Source: Claveliimonas monacensis (GTDB taxonomy: Bacteria > Bacillota > Clostridia > Lachnospirales > Lachnospiraceae). Taken from it: a stretch of 64,000 nt of DNA. The translations under genes and the position numbers were made by a program. Of this stretch, positions 7,055-15,986 are shown in pieces (position 1 is the stretch's first letter; each line of letters starts with the position of its first letter). Location of the stretch: contig NZ_JADCKL010000005.1 of assembly GCF_014982975.1 (NCBI RefSeq), positions 62,001 to 126,000 of the forward strand, given 5' to 3'. The notes beneath the pieces were generated by a model that was not told where the DNA came from, searched no databases, and was given only the letters and a program-made list of their open reading frames with translations.

Positions 7055-8362
7055 ATGTGGGCTTACAACAGTATATTCTATCAGATCTATCCCATCGGAT
7101 TCTGCGGCGCCCCGGTGCACAACGACGGCGAATGCGTCCCGCGGATCCGCAAACTCATGGACTGGAGCAAATATCTCGAGGACCTAGGTGTGGATTCCGT
7201 CCTGCTCAACCCGGTATTCGAGTCAGATAACCACGGCTACGACACAAGAGATTTTAAAACCATCGACTGCCGCCTGGGGACAAATGAGGATTTTGCCGAG
7301 GTCTGCAAAGATCTCCATGCACACAATGTAAAAATTGTCCTGGACGGCGTATTTAACCACGTAGGGAGAGGCTTCTGGGCCTTTAAGGACGTGCAGGAGA
7401 AAAAATGGGATTCCCCCTACAAGGACTGGTTTGTCATCAGCTTTGACGGAAACAACAGCTACAACGACGGTTTCTGGTACGAGGGCTGGGAGGGACATTT
7501 TGAGCTGGTCAAGCTAAACCTGAAGAACCCGACTGTGGCGGACTACCTTCTGAAATGCGTGAAATTCTGGGTGGACACATTTGACATTGACGGGCTGAGG
7601 CTGGACGTGGCCTACAGCCTGGAACCGGATTTCATGCGCAGGCTTAGGGCCTTCACAGGCGGTCTGAAGGAAGACTTCGCCCTGATCGGGGAGGTGCTCT
7701 TCGGGGACTACAACCGGATCGTCAACGATGAGATGCTACACAGCTGCACCAACTACGAGTGCTACAAGGGCATTTACTCCAGCTTCAACTCCATGAACAT
7801 GTTTGAGATCGCCCATTCCCTGCAGAGGCAGTACGGCTCCGAGCAGTGGTGCCTGTACCGTGGCAAGCATCTTATGACCTTTGTGGACAATCACGACGTG
7901 ACCCGGATCGCCAGCATCCTCACGGACAAAAATCATCTGCCCCTGACTTACGGGCTTTTAATGGGCATGCCGGGCATTCCCTGCATCTACTACGGAAGCG
8001 AGTGGGGAGAGCCGGGAGAGAAATCTCCACACAACGACTACGCCCTGCGGCCCTGCTTTGAGGAGCCAAAGCCCAATGAGCTGACAGATCTTATCAGGAA
8101 GCTGATACGCATCCGCCAGAAGAGCGACGCTCTGTGCAATGGCTCCTACCGCAATGTGGTTCTCACCAACCATCAGCTCATCTTTGAGCGGGCCACAGAC
8201 AAGGAGCGTGTGCTGGTAGCCATCAACGCATCCGCCGCCCCCTGGACCGCCAGCCACGGCGACTTAAACGGCACGGTCACAGAGCTTCTTTCCGGCACAG
8301 AAATGAGCCTTGGGGGAAATCTGGAAATGCCGGCATACAGCATACAATATCTTGCGTTTTAA
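7055..8362 (+). CDS. Intracellular GH13 alpha-amylase family glycosidase
   Basis: A 435-residue GH13 enzyme without a signal peptide, so it acts on imported malto-oligosaccharides or related alpha-glucosides. The four family regions are clear: DGVFNH (97-102), GLRLDVAY with nucleophile Asp184, IGEVLFGDY with acid/base Glu213, and FVDNHD with the third carboxylate Asp281. Architecture is a TIM barrel plus a short C-terminal beta domain, as in cyclomaltodextrinase or neopullulanase-like enzymes lacking the N-terminal domain. A sugar kinase follows 23 bp later, so released sugar may be phosphorylated. Exact linkage specificity is not evident. Confidence 0.92.
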   Translation: MWAYNSIFYQIYPIGFCGAPVHNDGECVPRIRKLMDWSKYLEDLGVDSVLLNPVFESDNHGYDTRDFKTIDCRLGTNEDFAEVCKDLHAHNVKIVLDGVFNHVGRGFWAFKDVQEKKWDSPYKDWFVISFDGNNSYNDGFWYEGWEGHFELVKLNLKNPTVADYLLKCVKFWVDTFDIDGLRLDVAYSLEPDFMRRLRAFTGGLKEDFALIGEVLFGDYNRIVNDEMLHSCTNYECYKGIYSSFNSMNMFEIAHSLQRQYGSEQWCLYRGKHLMTFVDNHDVTRIASILTDKNHLPLTYGLLMGMPGIPCIYYGSEWGEPGEKSPHNDYALRPCFEEPKPNELTDLIRKLIRIRQKSDALCNGSYRNVVLTNHQLIFERATDKERVLVAINASAAPWTASHGDLNGTVTELLSGTEMSLGGNLEMPAYSIQYLAF

Positions 8363-8385
8363 TCACTTTTACACGGGAGGTACAC

Positions 8386-9324
8386 ATGAGCCAGCCAAAA
8401 TATATTGTGATCGGCGCCGCCATCCTGGATATCCTGGCCCGGCCGGTGGATGCTTCGGTCTTTGAGACAGGTTCCCTGCCGGCCGGGACCATCACCATGC
8501 ACACTGGCGGTGATGCCATGAACGAGGCCAGGGTGCTGGCTGATCTGGGGGCGGACGTAAGTCTTGTCAGCAAGGTGGGGACTGACCCGGCAGGGGATCT
8601 GGTCCTCTCCGCCTGCAAAGATCTGCATGTGGACACCACTTATATCCGCCGAAATGCCGCCATTCCCACGGGGACAAACATTGTCCTTGTGGACCAGAAA
8701 GGGGAGCGCAGCTTTATCACCTGCCCGGACAGTACCCTGCGGAAATTCTTTCCGAAGGACGTGCCGGACGCTGCCCTGAAAGGCGGGGACATTCTCTCCT
8801 TTGCCAGCATCTTCGTCTCTCCCCACTTCGGGAACCGGGAGCTGGCAGACCTTTTCTCCCGGGCCAGGGAGGCCGGACTTACTGTCTGCGCGGACATGAC
8901 AAAGAGAAAGAAAGGGGAGACCATCCAGGATATGCGGGAATGCCTTTCCTATCTGGACTACGTGTTTCCCAACTATGAGGAGGCAGCCCTCCTTACCGGG
9001 GAGAAGGACTTTGACCGGATCGGGGACGCCTTCCTCTCCTGCGGCACAGGGCACGTCGTCATCAAGGCAGGGGCAAAGGGCTGCTACGTGTGTACGGAGG
9101 GTCTCCGCTTCTGGTCCCCGTCTTACGAGCAGGCACGATGTATCGACACCACCGGCGCCGGAGACACCTTCACCGGCTGTTTCCTCTACGCCCTGGGACA
9201 GGGATTTTCCCTGGAGAACTGCGCCCGCTTCGCTAATGCAGGGGCTTCCCTGTGCATCGAACAGACAGGAGCTGTGGGGGCAGGCACAAATATACAAAAG
9301 ATCATAAAAAGAGCAGGCCTTTAA
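8386..9324 (+). CDS. PfkB family carbohydrate kinase
   Basis: A 312-residue ribokinase-fold kinase. The N-terminal substrate region includes TMHTGGDAMNEARVLADLGA and the C-terminal ATP/anion-hole signature is DTTGAGDTFTGCFLYALG, whose second Asp is the catalytic base. It probably phosphorylates a sugar released by the preceding glycosidase, with which it shares a transcript. It could act on fructose, ribose, a nucleoside or a tagatose-type sugar; the sequence does not decide. Confidence 0.9.
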   Translation: MSQPKYIVIGAAILDILARPVDASVFETGSLPAGTITMHTGGDAMNEARVLADLGADVSLVSKVGTDPAGDLVLSACKDLHVDTTYIRRNAAIPTGTNIVLVDQKGERSFITCPDSTLRKFFPKDVPDAALKGGDILSFASIFVSPHFGNRELADLFSRAREAGLTVCADMTKRKKGETIQDMRECLSYLDYVFPNYEEAALLTGEKDFDRIGDAFLSCGTGHVVIKAGAKGCYVCTEGLRFWSPSYEQARCIDTTGAGDTFTGCFLYALGQGFSLENCARFANAGASLCIEQTGAVGAGTNIQKIIKRAGL

Positions 9325-9340
9325 AGGACCTGCTCTTCTT
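9306..9340. terminator. Shared bidirectional terminator
   Basis: AAAAAGAGCAGG pairs with CCTGCTCTTCTT between the convergent kinase and flavin reductase-like genes. Confidence 0.85.
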
Positions 9341-9353
9341 CAATACGAATATT

Positions 9354-9878
9354 CTATTCTTTTACCAGCACCTTCTCGATCTCTCCGATGTACATGGTAT
9401 GGTAGTCATTCTGGGGATACCATTTTGTATCGCACTCTGTATCCACAAAACACTCCGGATACATCTCCTGGACATACAGCTTCCGGCACACGAAGATCAT
9501 CTCCGCCTCCTCCACTGCCGTGGTCTCCTCCAGCGTCTTTTCATTTACATAGAAAGGATGAAGCCCTGCCTCCTCCCATTTATCTTCCACATCCCGGCCG
9601 GACACGGTGCCGCAGATATTCAGCGCCTCCCTCTTGTCCCCGGGAAGGAACGAAATGGTAAAACGGTCGCTGCCGTCTACAAATTCCTTTGTGTATCTCT
9701 GGGGTCTTATATACGCAGTCACCACAGGTTTGCCCCACATGATTCCCACGCCGCCCCAGCTTGCAGTCATGGTATTGGATTTCATCCTGTCTCCGGCTGT
9801 CACAAGCATCCACTGCTTACTGATCTTGTCGAAGGGGTTGAACTGCAGCTGGTGAATGTCCATTTCTTTAAATGCCAT
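9354..9878 (-). CDS. Flavin reductase-like (flavoredoxin) family protein
   Basis: A 174-residue FMN-binding split-barrel protein. GDRMKSNTMTASWGGVGIMWGKPVVTAYIRPQRYT is the characteristic FMN-binding stretch (residues about 29-63; key residues Asn35, Thr36, Ser40). This group transfers electrons or reduces free flavin with NAD(P)H. AAGGAGG precedes the start. It lies 15 bp after tyrS in the same direction and is probably read from the same transcript, though no functional link is obvious. Confidence 0.85.
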   Translation of the reverse strand: MAFKEMDIHQLQFNPFDKISKQWMLVTAGDRMKSNTMTASWGGVGIMWGKPVVTAYIRPQRYTKEFVDGSDRFTISFLPGDKREALNICGTVSGRDVEDKWEEAGLHPFYVNEKTLEETTAVEEAEMIFVCRKLYVQEMYPECFVDTECDTKWYPQNDYHTMYIGEIEKVLVKE

Positions 9879-9893
9879 CTTCTATTCCTCCTT

Positions 9894-11114
9894 TTACTCC
9901 ATCACGATCTTCCGGAAGTTTTTCTTTCCTTTCTTCAGCACAACGCCTGCCTTGAATGCGTCCGCTGTAAACACTTCGTGAATGTTGGTGATCTTCTCGC
10001 CGTCCACGGACACGCCGCCCTGCTGCACGGCTCTTCTGGCCTCAGATTTGGAAGGCACAAGCTCTGCCTTCACAAGCATGGTCAGAATATCCATAGCGCC
10101 ATCTTCCAGATCCCCTTCTGTAAGGGTTGTGGTAGGCATGTTGGCTGCGTCCCCCTGGCTGAAGAGCGCTCTTGCGGACTCCTGTGCCTTTGCGGCCTCT
10201 TCCTCGCCGTGTACCAGCTTGGTCAGCTCGTATGCCAGGATCTCTTTTGCCGTATTAAGCTGTGCGCCCTCCCAGGTGTCCATCTTGTCGATCTCCTCCA
10301 GCGGCAGGAATGTCAGCATACGGATACACTTCAGCACGTCCGCGTCCGCCACATTTCTCCAGTACTGGTAGAACTCGAAAGGTGATGTCTTATTGGGATC
10401 AAGCCAGACAGCGCCGCTCTGGGTCTTGCCCATCTTCTTGCCCTCAGAGTTGAGGAGCAGCGTGATGGTCATGGCGCAGGCGTTCTTGCCCAGCTTGCGG
10501 CGGATCAGCTCTGTACCGCCCAGCATGTTGCTCCACTGGTCATCCCCGCCGAACTGCATGTTACATCCATACTTCTGGTACAGTACGTAGAAGTCGTAGC
10601 TCTGCATGATCATGTAGTTGAATTCCAGGAAGCTTAATCCCTTCTCCATTCTCTGCTTGTAGCACTCTGCTGTCAGCATACGGTTTACACTGAAGTGGGG
10701 GCCGACTTCCCGGAGCAGATCAATGTAATTGAGATCTAAAAGCCAGTCCGCATTGTTCACCATGAGAGCCTTTCCGTCAGAGAAATCAATAAACCGGCTC
10801 ATCTGTTTCTTGAAGCAGTCGCAGTTGTGCTGGATCTGCTCCGGCGTCATCATGGAGCGCATGTCGGATCTTCCGGAGGGATCTCCGATGTATCCGGTTC
10901 CCCCGCCGATCAGGGCGATGGGCCGGTTGCCTGCCTCCTGGAGGCGCTTCATCAGACACAGCGCCATAAAATGTCCCACATGAAGGCTGTCTGCTGTGGG
11001 GTCAAATCCGATATAAAAAGTTGCCTTTCCGTTATTGATAAGTTCCCGGATCTCCTCCTCGTCTGTCACCTGGGCTATGAGCCCTCTTGCCTGCAGTTCT
11101 TCGTAAATTCCCAT
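9894..11114 (-). CDS. tyrS: Tyrosyl-tRNA synthetase
   Basis: A 406-residue class I synthetase that charges tRNA-Tyr. The HIGH-like motif is HVGHFM (about residue 45), the KMSKS-like loop is KMGKT, and the C-terminal S4-like RNA-binding domain reads [19 protein letters not shown]. Tyrosine-pocket residues are in the [22 protein letters not shown] stretch. AAGGAG precedes the ATG. Expression is governed by the T-box leader directly upstream. Confidence 0.97.
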   Translation of the reverse strand: MGIYEELQARGLIAQVTDEEEIRELINNGKATFYIGFDPTADSLHVGHFMALCLMKRLQEAGNRPIALIGGGTGYIGDPSGRSDMRSMMTPEQIQHNCDCFKKQMSRFIDFSDGKALMVNNADWLLDLNYIDLLREVGPHFSVNRMLTAECYKQRMEKGLSFLEFNYMIMQSYDFYVLYQKYGCNMQFGGDDQWSNMLGGTELIRRKLGKNACAMTITLLLNSEGKKMGKTQSGAVWLDPNKTSPFEFYQYWRNVADADVLKCIRMLTFLPLEEIDKMDTWEGAQLNTAKEILAYELTKLVHGEEEAAKAQESARALFSQGDAANMPTTTLTEGDLEDGAMDILTMLVKAELVPSKSEARRAVQQGGVSVDGEKITNIHEVFTADAFKAGVVLKKGKKNFRKIVME

Positions 11115-11174
11115 GTTTTTTCTCCTTTACTCTTTTTATACTTATGCTTCTTTCCCGCAATACCGCAAAGCAGC

Positions 11175-11536
11175 CAAAAAAAGCCCTTACTGTTTTCACA
11201 GTAAGGGCGAGTTCTCTTATCGCGGTACCACCTTGCTTCACCTGTGCCTCGCGGCACCGGCCTCATCCGGCTGCTCCCCCCTGTCAGATCCACATGTGTC
11301 TTACTTTTCGGATCACAGCCTGGCACTTTAACGCGCGCCAACCCGTCACAGCCTACTTGCCGATCCGCTTCCGCCTTCTGTCTGGCTTCCGCTTTCTTCC
11401 CGGTGTTCGGTGTGAGGCTCCAAGACGTATTCATATGCGGTTCCTTCGTGCGCCTCTCAGCAACCGGCTGCTCTCTGTACGGGTGTCCCGGATACTACTT
11501 GTTCTTTTCCAAGCCTTTTGTGTATGTTTCTGTCTG
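11175..11536 (-). promoter_or_regulatory. T-box riboswitch leader of tyrS
   Basis: The minus strand carries AGGTGGTACCGCG (11221-11233), the conserved T-box that pairs with uncharged tRNA acceptor ends. It is followed by a terminator (GCCCTTACTGT-GAAA-ACAGTAAGGGC with T7, 11177-11207). A UAC tyrosine codon at 11427-11429, in the GAAUACG context of the upstream stem, is the likely specifier. Uncharged tRNA-Tyr should favour the antiterminator and tyrS expression. Confidence 0.92.
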
Positions 11537-11542
11537 ACTGTC

Positions 11543-11571
11543 ATCCTAGCCTATCCGGCTGCATTTGTCAA
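11543..11571 (-). promoter_or_regulatory. tyrS promoter
   Basis: TTGACA (11566-11571), 17 bp, TAGGAT (11543-11548) on the minus strand, placing the start just ahead of the T-box leader. Confidence 0.8.
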
Positions 11572-11602
11572 GCCTGTTTGGCGAAATCGCCCGGGCATCC
11601 TA

Positions 11603-12322
11603 TCACACTTTCCCTTTATAGTAAGGGCATTTCTTCCGGAGGCACTGCTGGTTCTCCCCGGAAAATGTGCAGATAATCTCCTCCGGCAGTTCCATCTGAA
11701 TACCCAGCTCTTCCTCTGTCAAAAGAGCCGCTTCCTTTAACGCCGTAAAGGTATCTCTCTTGCAGCATCTGGGGCCGCCGATCCTGCCGATGGCATCCAG
11801 CGCCCTGGCTGTCATCCGGTTGGAAAGCCCCCAGGAATTCCCCGATAGAGGCGTGGCTCCGGTGAGAATACTCATGTAAATACCGGTGCTCACCCCTGCG
11901 CCGCAGCATCCCCAGAACCCGCAGGCGCCGCCGGGGACCTGGCTGCCCCGCTCTTCCATCTGCCGGAGGGCCTCCTCCAGATCCAACCCGGCTCCACAGT
12001 TATGGCAGGCGGTAAGGAGAGCTGCCCCTGCCATCACGTGATGCTCCGGCCCGTGCATGTATATATAAGGATCCGCCATGATCTGCTGCACAATGGCCAC
12101 AGGATCCTTAAGGGAAGTCTCCAGGCACAGGGCCCGTATCGCTTCCAATCCTTTCTTCGCGTGGCAGGCGTCACAGACATAGTGACCCTCCCGGCAGGAA
12201 GCGTGGCTCTTCTCCTTTTTCCCACAGAAGACGCAGGTCATGTCCACCGCCTCCTGGCAGTACACAAGCTCCTGCCCGCAGACAAGGCAGCCCCCTCTTC
12301 CTCCTTTTTTCTTCTCTTCCAT
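11603..12322 (-). CDS. Cysteine-rich DUF5714-type protein
   Basis: A 239-residue soluble protein with many cysteines. The N-terminal 55 residues contain zinc-ribbon-like pairs (CLVCG, CVFCGKK, CREGHYVCDAC). The central part has TACHNCGAG, GGACGFWGCCGAGVS and GPRCCKRDT, and the C-terminus ends CLRKKCPYYKG. I recall this arrangement as DUF5714, sometimes next to radical SAM or methyltransferase genes, but its function is not established. It begins 5 bp after the nagA stop, so the two are co-transcribed. The cysteines suggest metal or iron-sulfur binding. Confidence 0.75.
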   Translation of the reverse strand: MEEKKKGGRGGCLVCGQELVYCQEAVDMTCVFCGKKEKSHASCREGHYVCDACHAKKGLEAIRALCLETSLKDPVAIVQQIMADPYIYMHGPEHHVMAGAALLTACHNCGAGLDLEEALRQMEERGSQVPGGACGFWGCCGAGVSTGIYMSILTGATPLSGNSWGLSNRMTARALDAIGRIGGPRCCKRDTFTALKEAALLTEEELGIQMELPEEIICTFSGENQQCLRKKCPYYKGKV

Positions 12323-12327
12323 GACTT

Positions 12328-13500
12328 CTACCTTCCTGTCTCTGTCAGTACGTTTCCATCCTTGATGACAGCCTTCAGACGCAGATCCTTATCAAGAAGC
12401 ACAAGATCCGCCTTCTTCCCAGGTGTGATGGAGCCTCTGGTCTCGTAAACTCCCAGGCTTTTTGCCGGGTTCATGGTGGCGCAGGCCACGGCTGTCTCCA
12501 GAGGAATGTCCATCTTCTTTACAGCCGTGCGCACACAGTCCATAAGATTGGTGGCAGAGCCTGCCAGAGCCCCGTCAGACACAAGGGTGGCGTGGTTTCC
12601 TTTCACATCCACATCCAGTCCGCCCAGAGTGTACCGCCCGTCCGGCATCCCTGTGGCCCGCATGCTGTCGCTGATGAAAATGATCCGGTCTTCGCCCAGC
12701 ATCTTAAAGGTAGCCCGGACCATCGCCGGATGGATGTGCACGCCGTCACAGATCAGCTCCGCCATCACGTGGGGGCTGTCCGCCACTGCTCCCACCACGC
12801 CGGGAGCGCGGTGTGTAAAGGCCGGCATGGCATTATATAAATGCACTGCGTGGCAGGCTCCTCTGTCGTAAGCCGCCTTTGCAGAGTCATAGTCCGCATT
12901 GGTATGGGCCAGTGATACATGGACTTCATCTTTCACTGCCTCCACAAACTCCAGGGCGCCCTCCTTCTCCGGCGCAACGCCGATATAGTTGACTGTCCCT
13001 TCCGCCGCCTTCTGGAAACGGTGGAAGATCTCCACGTCACAGAGACGGATATTTCTGGCGTCCTGAGCTCCCTTCTTCTCCTCACTGATAAAGGGGCCTT
13101 CCATATTCACGCCGAGGAAGTCCGCCCTCGCCGGATCCGGCTGGGCCTGCTGCTTTTTGCCGTAGGCAGCTCCTGTGGCCAGGATCTCCTCCAGTTCCTC
13201 CACAGGCAGCGTCATGGTAGCCGGGTTGATGCCTGTAACTCCCACAGAGGCCTCGTATTTTGCGATCTCCTCTATGGCCTCCTCTGTGCCGTCGCAGAAA
13301 TCATGCCCCATGCATCCGTGAAAGTGGATATCTATGAGGCCGGGAATGGCATAGCATCCTTCTCCGTCCAGCGTCTCTTCCTGTTCCCCGGAATTTTCCG
13401 TCTCTTCCCCAGGAGCGGCAAAAAGCCCGTCTCTGATACAGATTTCCCCTTCTTCAAAAGATTTATCTTCCCTGTATACTTTTACATTTTTGATACGCAT
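12328..13500 (-). CDS. nagA: N-acetylglucosamine-6-phosphate deacetylase
   Basis: A 390-residue amidohydrolase that removes acetate from GlcNAc-6-phosphate in amino-sugar recycling and catabolism. The metal-binding GLIDIHFHGCMGHDF motif, the AHTNADYDSAKAAYDRGA and HLYNAM segments, and the FISDSMRATGM segment with the catalytic Asp are present. The start is the ATG at 13500, with AAGGAG eight bases upstream; the frame stays open farther upstream without homology. No nagB or transporter is nearby; its partner gene here is the DUF5714 protein. Confidence 0.95.
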   Translation of the reverse strand: MRIKNVKVYREDKSFEEGEICIRDGLFAAPGEETENSGEQEETLDGEGCYAIPGLIDIHFHGCMGHDFCDGTEEAIEEIAKYEASVGVTGINPATMTLPVEELEEILATGAAYGKKQQAQPDPARADFLGVNMEGPFISEEKKGAQDARNIRLCDVEIFHRFQKAAEGTVNYIGVAPEKEGALEFVEAVKDEVHVSLAHTNADYDSAKAAYDRGACHAVHLYNAMPAFTHRAPGVVGAVADSPHVMAELICDGVHIHPAMVRATFKMLGEDRIIFISDSMRATGMPDGRYTLGGLDVDVKGNHATLVSDGALAGSATNLMDCVRTAVKKMDIPLETAVACATMNPAKSLGVYETRGSITPGKKADLVLLDKDLRLKAVIKDGNVLTETGR

Positions 13501-13579
13501 ATCTCTTTCTCCTTCCGCTGTCCCCTCCGGACAGACTGTGCTGAGAACATTATAGTATACTCTGCCTGTACAAACAACA

Positions 13580-13604
13580 CGGAGACTGAAAAATTCAGTC
13601 TCCG
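13580..13604 (-). terminator. Hairpin after the small membrane protein gene
   Basis: CGGAGACTGAA pairs perfectly with TTCAGTCTCCG just downstream of the 13614-13946 gene. The U-run is interrupted, so strength is uncertain. Confidence 0.6.
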
Positions 13605-13613
13605 CGAAAAATC

Positions 13614-13946
13614 TTATCGAATTATAAACTGCAGAACATCTGCTGCCACGGCCACCGTCAGAAGCAGGTATGCCGCCATCTTCTGTCTGCCGTTTCCGGC
13701 TTTCAGATGCACGATCAGAGCCGCGATGCACAAAACGCCGGGGGCCAGCCCCATCACGCGCTGAGCAATCCAGTTCGTCGGAAGAGAAATTGCCTGAAGC
13801 GCCGAAAGAGCGATGCCCCACGCAGACATAAGATAAAAGAGTACTTTTTTTACCTTTTCTCCCTTTACAAGGTACAGGCCGAGAAGCCCTCCGATGCTGA
13901 TCACACTGATTCCCACATAAAAAATTAATAATAATCCTAATGCCAT
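13614..13946 (-). CDS. Small four-helix membrane protein of unknown function
   Basis: A 110-residue protein of four hydrophobic segments (residues about 3-25, 34-53, 62-80 and 90-108) separated by short basic loops. It has a good AGGAGG site before the ATG and a hairpin downstream, so it is probably a single-gene unit. No family recognised. Confidence 0.65.
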   Translation of the reverse strand: MALGLLLIFYVGISVISIGGLLGLYLVKGEKVKKVLFYLMSAWGIALSALQAISLPTNWIAQRVMGLAPGVLCIAALIVHLKAGNGRQKMAAYLLLTVAVAADVLQFIIR

Positions 13947-14071
13947 TCTTATTTCCTCCTGGTATACATTTATTGTTTACCTCCCTTCCGGGAGGCGGGA
14001 TTCATATCCCTTTCTGGTATACAGAATATCATGGCTTTATAAAGAAACCTGGCATATGATTCTGAAGAATT

Positions 14072-15121
14072 CTAAAGAAGCGCCGGAATATTTAATGTAA
14101 TTCTGATCCGGAACACATTTCCCTCGGGGCCGGCCTGTACCTCTCCGCCGTAGGCAGCCGCGGTCTCCTTTATACTCTCCAGGCCGATCTGCCTGCTCTC
14201 CACCTGTCCCTCTGTCCTGCGGATCCCATTTTCCTGGAGGATCCTCAGCTCATTCCCTCTGCTCTCTATGACAAGCACCACTTCCCTGTCCGGATCTGCA
14301 TATTTTTCCACATTGGAAATAAGGTTATCCACGATGCGACGCAGGGCAGATATATCCGCCCGCCCCGGGAAAGAACCACACCCGGAGAGATCGGTCCTGC
14401 ATGTAAACCGCTCCTCCAGCAGCTCCTCCCACCCGGCGGCAAGCTGTTCCGCAAGGAAGCGGATATCTTCCACCTTCTCCCATGTCCCGGATCGCCCGTC
14501 CAGAAGCTGATCCATCAGCTCTTTCACCTGTATGGCTTTGGACCGGACAAGCTCCATGTAGCTGTGCATCTCTTCCTTAGTGACTGTCTCTCTTTTTTCC
14601 AGCAGTTCCGTGTAGGACAGGACAGAGGTAAGAGGCGTGCGGATATCGTGGGAGAGGGAACGTATGAAAGCTTCCCTTGCATCCTTCATCTCCTGCTCTC
14701 TCCGGCTGATCTCCTTTCTGGTGGCTGTAAGGTAATTGATGCTCTCTGCCAGCCGGGTCAGCTCATCATCTCCTTCCAGCGGGATCTGCACATTTTCTCT
14801 TTTCTGCATGCTCTCCACGCCGTTTATGATCTGTATCAGATAGGAGAGTCTCCGCCCCAGAAGAAGAAGGAACAGAATGACAAACACGATCACAGCCGCG
14901 GCAATGCACACTCCTCTCAGCCAGACCCCTATAGCCGCATACACGATCCCCTCGGGAATGATCTGCCTTCTGTCCAGGTAGACCTCCACAATGGACTGGG
15001 AGGTGAGATAAAGGAAGAAAAAAGTAAAGACAGCCACAATGACCGACAGCACCAGATACTCAAAAATCTCTCCCGCCAGTTTCTTCGCCCTGGCCGGCTT
15101 TTTTCCCTTTTTATTCCACAT
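14072..15121 (-). CDS. Sensor histidine kinase
   Basis: A 349-residue membrane kinase with two transmembrane segments (about 24-46 and 74-98), a short extracytoplasmic loop, a HAMP-like linker (residues about 100-150), the H-box SLSHDIRTPLTS with the phosphorylated His, and an N-box IVDNLISNVEKYAD. The ATP-lid is degenerate: the expected DxGxG reads ENG, and the G2 region is IGLESIKETAAAYGG. The ATG at 15121 overlaps the response regulator stop by 11 bp. Signal unknown. Confidence 0.9.
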   Translation of the reverse strand: MWNKKGKKPARAKKLAGEIFEYLVLSVIVAVFTFFFLYLTSQSIVEVYLDRRQIIPEGIVYAAIGVWLRGVCIAAAVIVFVILFLLLLGRRLSYLIQIINGVESMQKRENVQIPLEGDDELTRLAESINYLTATRKEISRREQEMKDAREAFIRSLSHDIRTPLTSVLSYTELLEKRETVTKEEMHSYMELVRSKAIQVKELMDQLLDGRSGTWEKVEDIRFLAEQLAAGWEELLEERFTCRTDLSGCGSFPGRADISALRRIVDNLISNVEKYADPDREVVLVIESRGNELRILQENGIRRTEGQVESRQIGLESIKETAAAYGGEVQAGPEGNVFRIRITLNIPALL

Positions 15122-15812
15122 AGTACCCCTTTCCCCAGGCCGTCTTGATATACCTTGGATTTCTGGAGTCATCCCCCAGCTTTTTCCGGATGTTTTTGAT
15201 ATGTACCATGATCGTTGTATCCCCTACCGCGTCATCCTCCCAGACGCTCTGGTAAATATTGTCCAGGGAATAGATCTTTTTCCTGTGGCTGATAAGCAGC
15301 TCCAGAATCCGGTACTCTGTGTGCGTCAGAATAATCATCTCCCCGTCTTTCCAGACGGACTGGCGATCCGTGTCCAGTTTCAGATCTTTGTAAGTCAGTT
15401 CATCCGCCGGCGCCTCCTCCGCCTTGTGCTGCATTCTTGCATAGTCGCGGCTCCTTCGCAGCAGCGCTCCCACCCGCATCAGAAGTTCTGCATTGGAAAA
15501 CGGCTTCACCATATAGTCGTCCGCCCCCGCATCAAAACCCATTCTCTTGTCCGCCTCGCCGGAGTATGCGGTGAGAAAAATGATGGGCACATAGTAGTTC
15601 CTTCGTATCTCCATCCCGGCCGCAAACCCGGACATTCCGGGCATGTTTACATCCAGGATATAGAGGTCAATGGTGTCATCCGCCAGGTTCACCGCCTCCT
15701 GGCCGTCTGCCGCCTCCACCACCTCATACCCCTCTTCCGCAAGGAGCATGCCAAGTATGCCGCGTATCTCTTTTTCATCGTCCGCCACAAGTATTTTCGC
15801 TTTTTTATCCAT
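15111..15812 (-). CDS. OmpR-type response regulator
   Basis: A 233-residue regulator with a receiver domain (acidic pair in VADDEKE, phospho-acceptor Asp54 in LYILDVNMPGMSG, conserved Thr81 and Lys103 in MVKPFSN) and a C-terminal winged helix (RILELLISHRKKIYS..., IRKKLGDDSRNPRYIKTAWGKGYYVE at the end). The start at 15812 is supported by GGGAG. It is transcribed ahead of its kinase with an 11-bp overlap. Targets are unknown. Confidence 0.95.
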   Translation of the reverse strand: MDKKAKILVADDEKEIRGILGMLLAEEGYEVVEAADGQEAVNLADDTIDLYILDVNMPGMSGFAAGMEIRRNYYVPIIFLTAYSGEADKRMGFDAGADDYMVKPFSNAELLMRVGALLRRSRDYARMQHKAEEAPADELTYKDLKLDTDRQSVWKDGEMIILTHTEYRILELLISHRKKIYSLDNIYQSVWEDDAVGDTTIMVHIKNIRKKLGDDSRNPRYIKTAWGKGYYVE

Positions 15813-15918
15813 ATCTTTCTCCCTCTCTTTGATCTGCTTCTGACATATCCTGCTTAGAATGTAACACAGGCCCTCCCGCATCACAATCCTTTTTGGGAAA
15901 ATTCCGGCCGGAGATGGA

Positions 15919-15947
15919 TTGTACACCTTTCCCTTTTTTGTTATAGT
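15919..15947 (+). promoter_or_regulatory. Promoter of cyuA
   Basis: TTGTAC, 17 bp, TATAGT, about 40 bp before the start codon. Confidence 0.6.
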
Positions 15948-15986
15948 AGCTTTAGTAAAATTTCAAATACAAAGGGGAATGTATAC

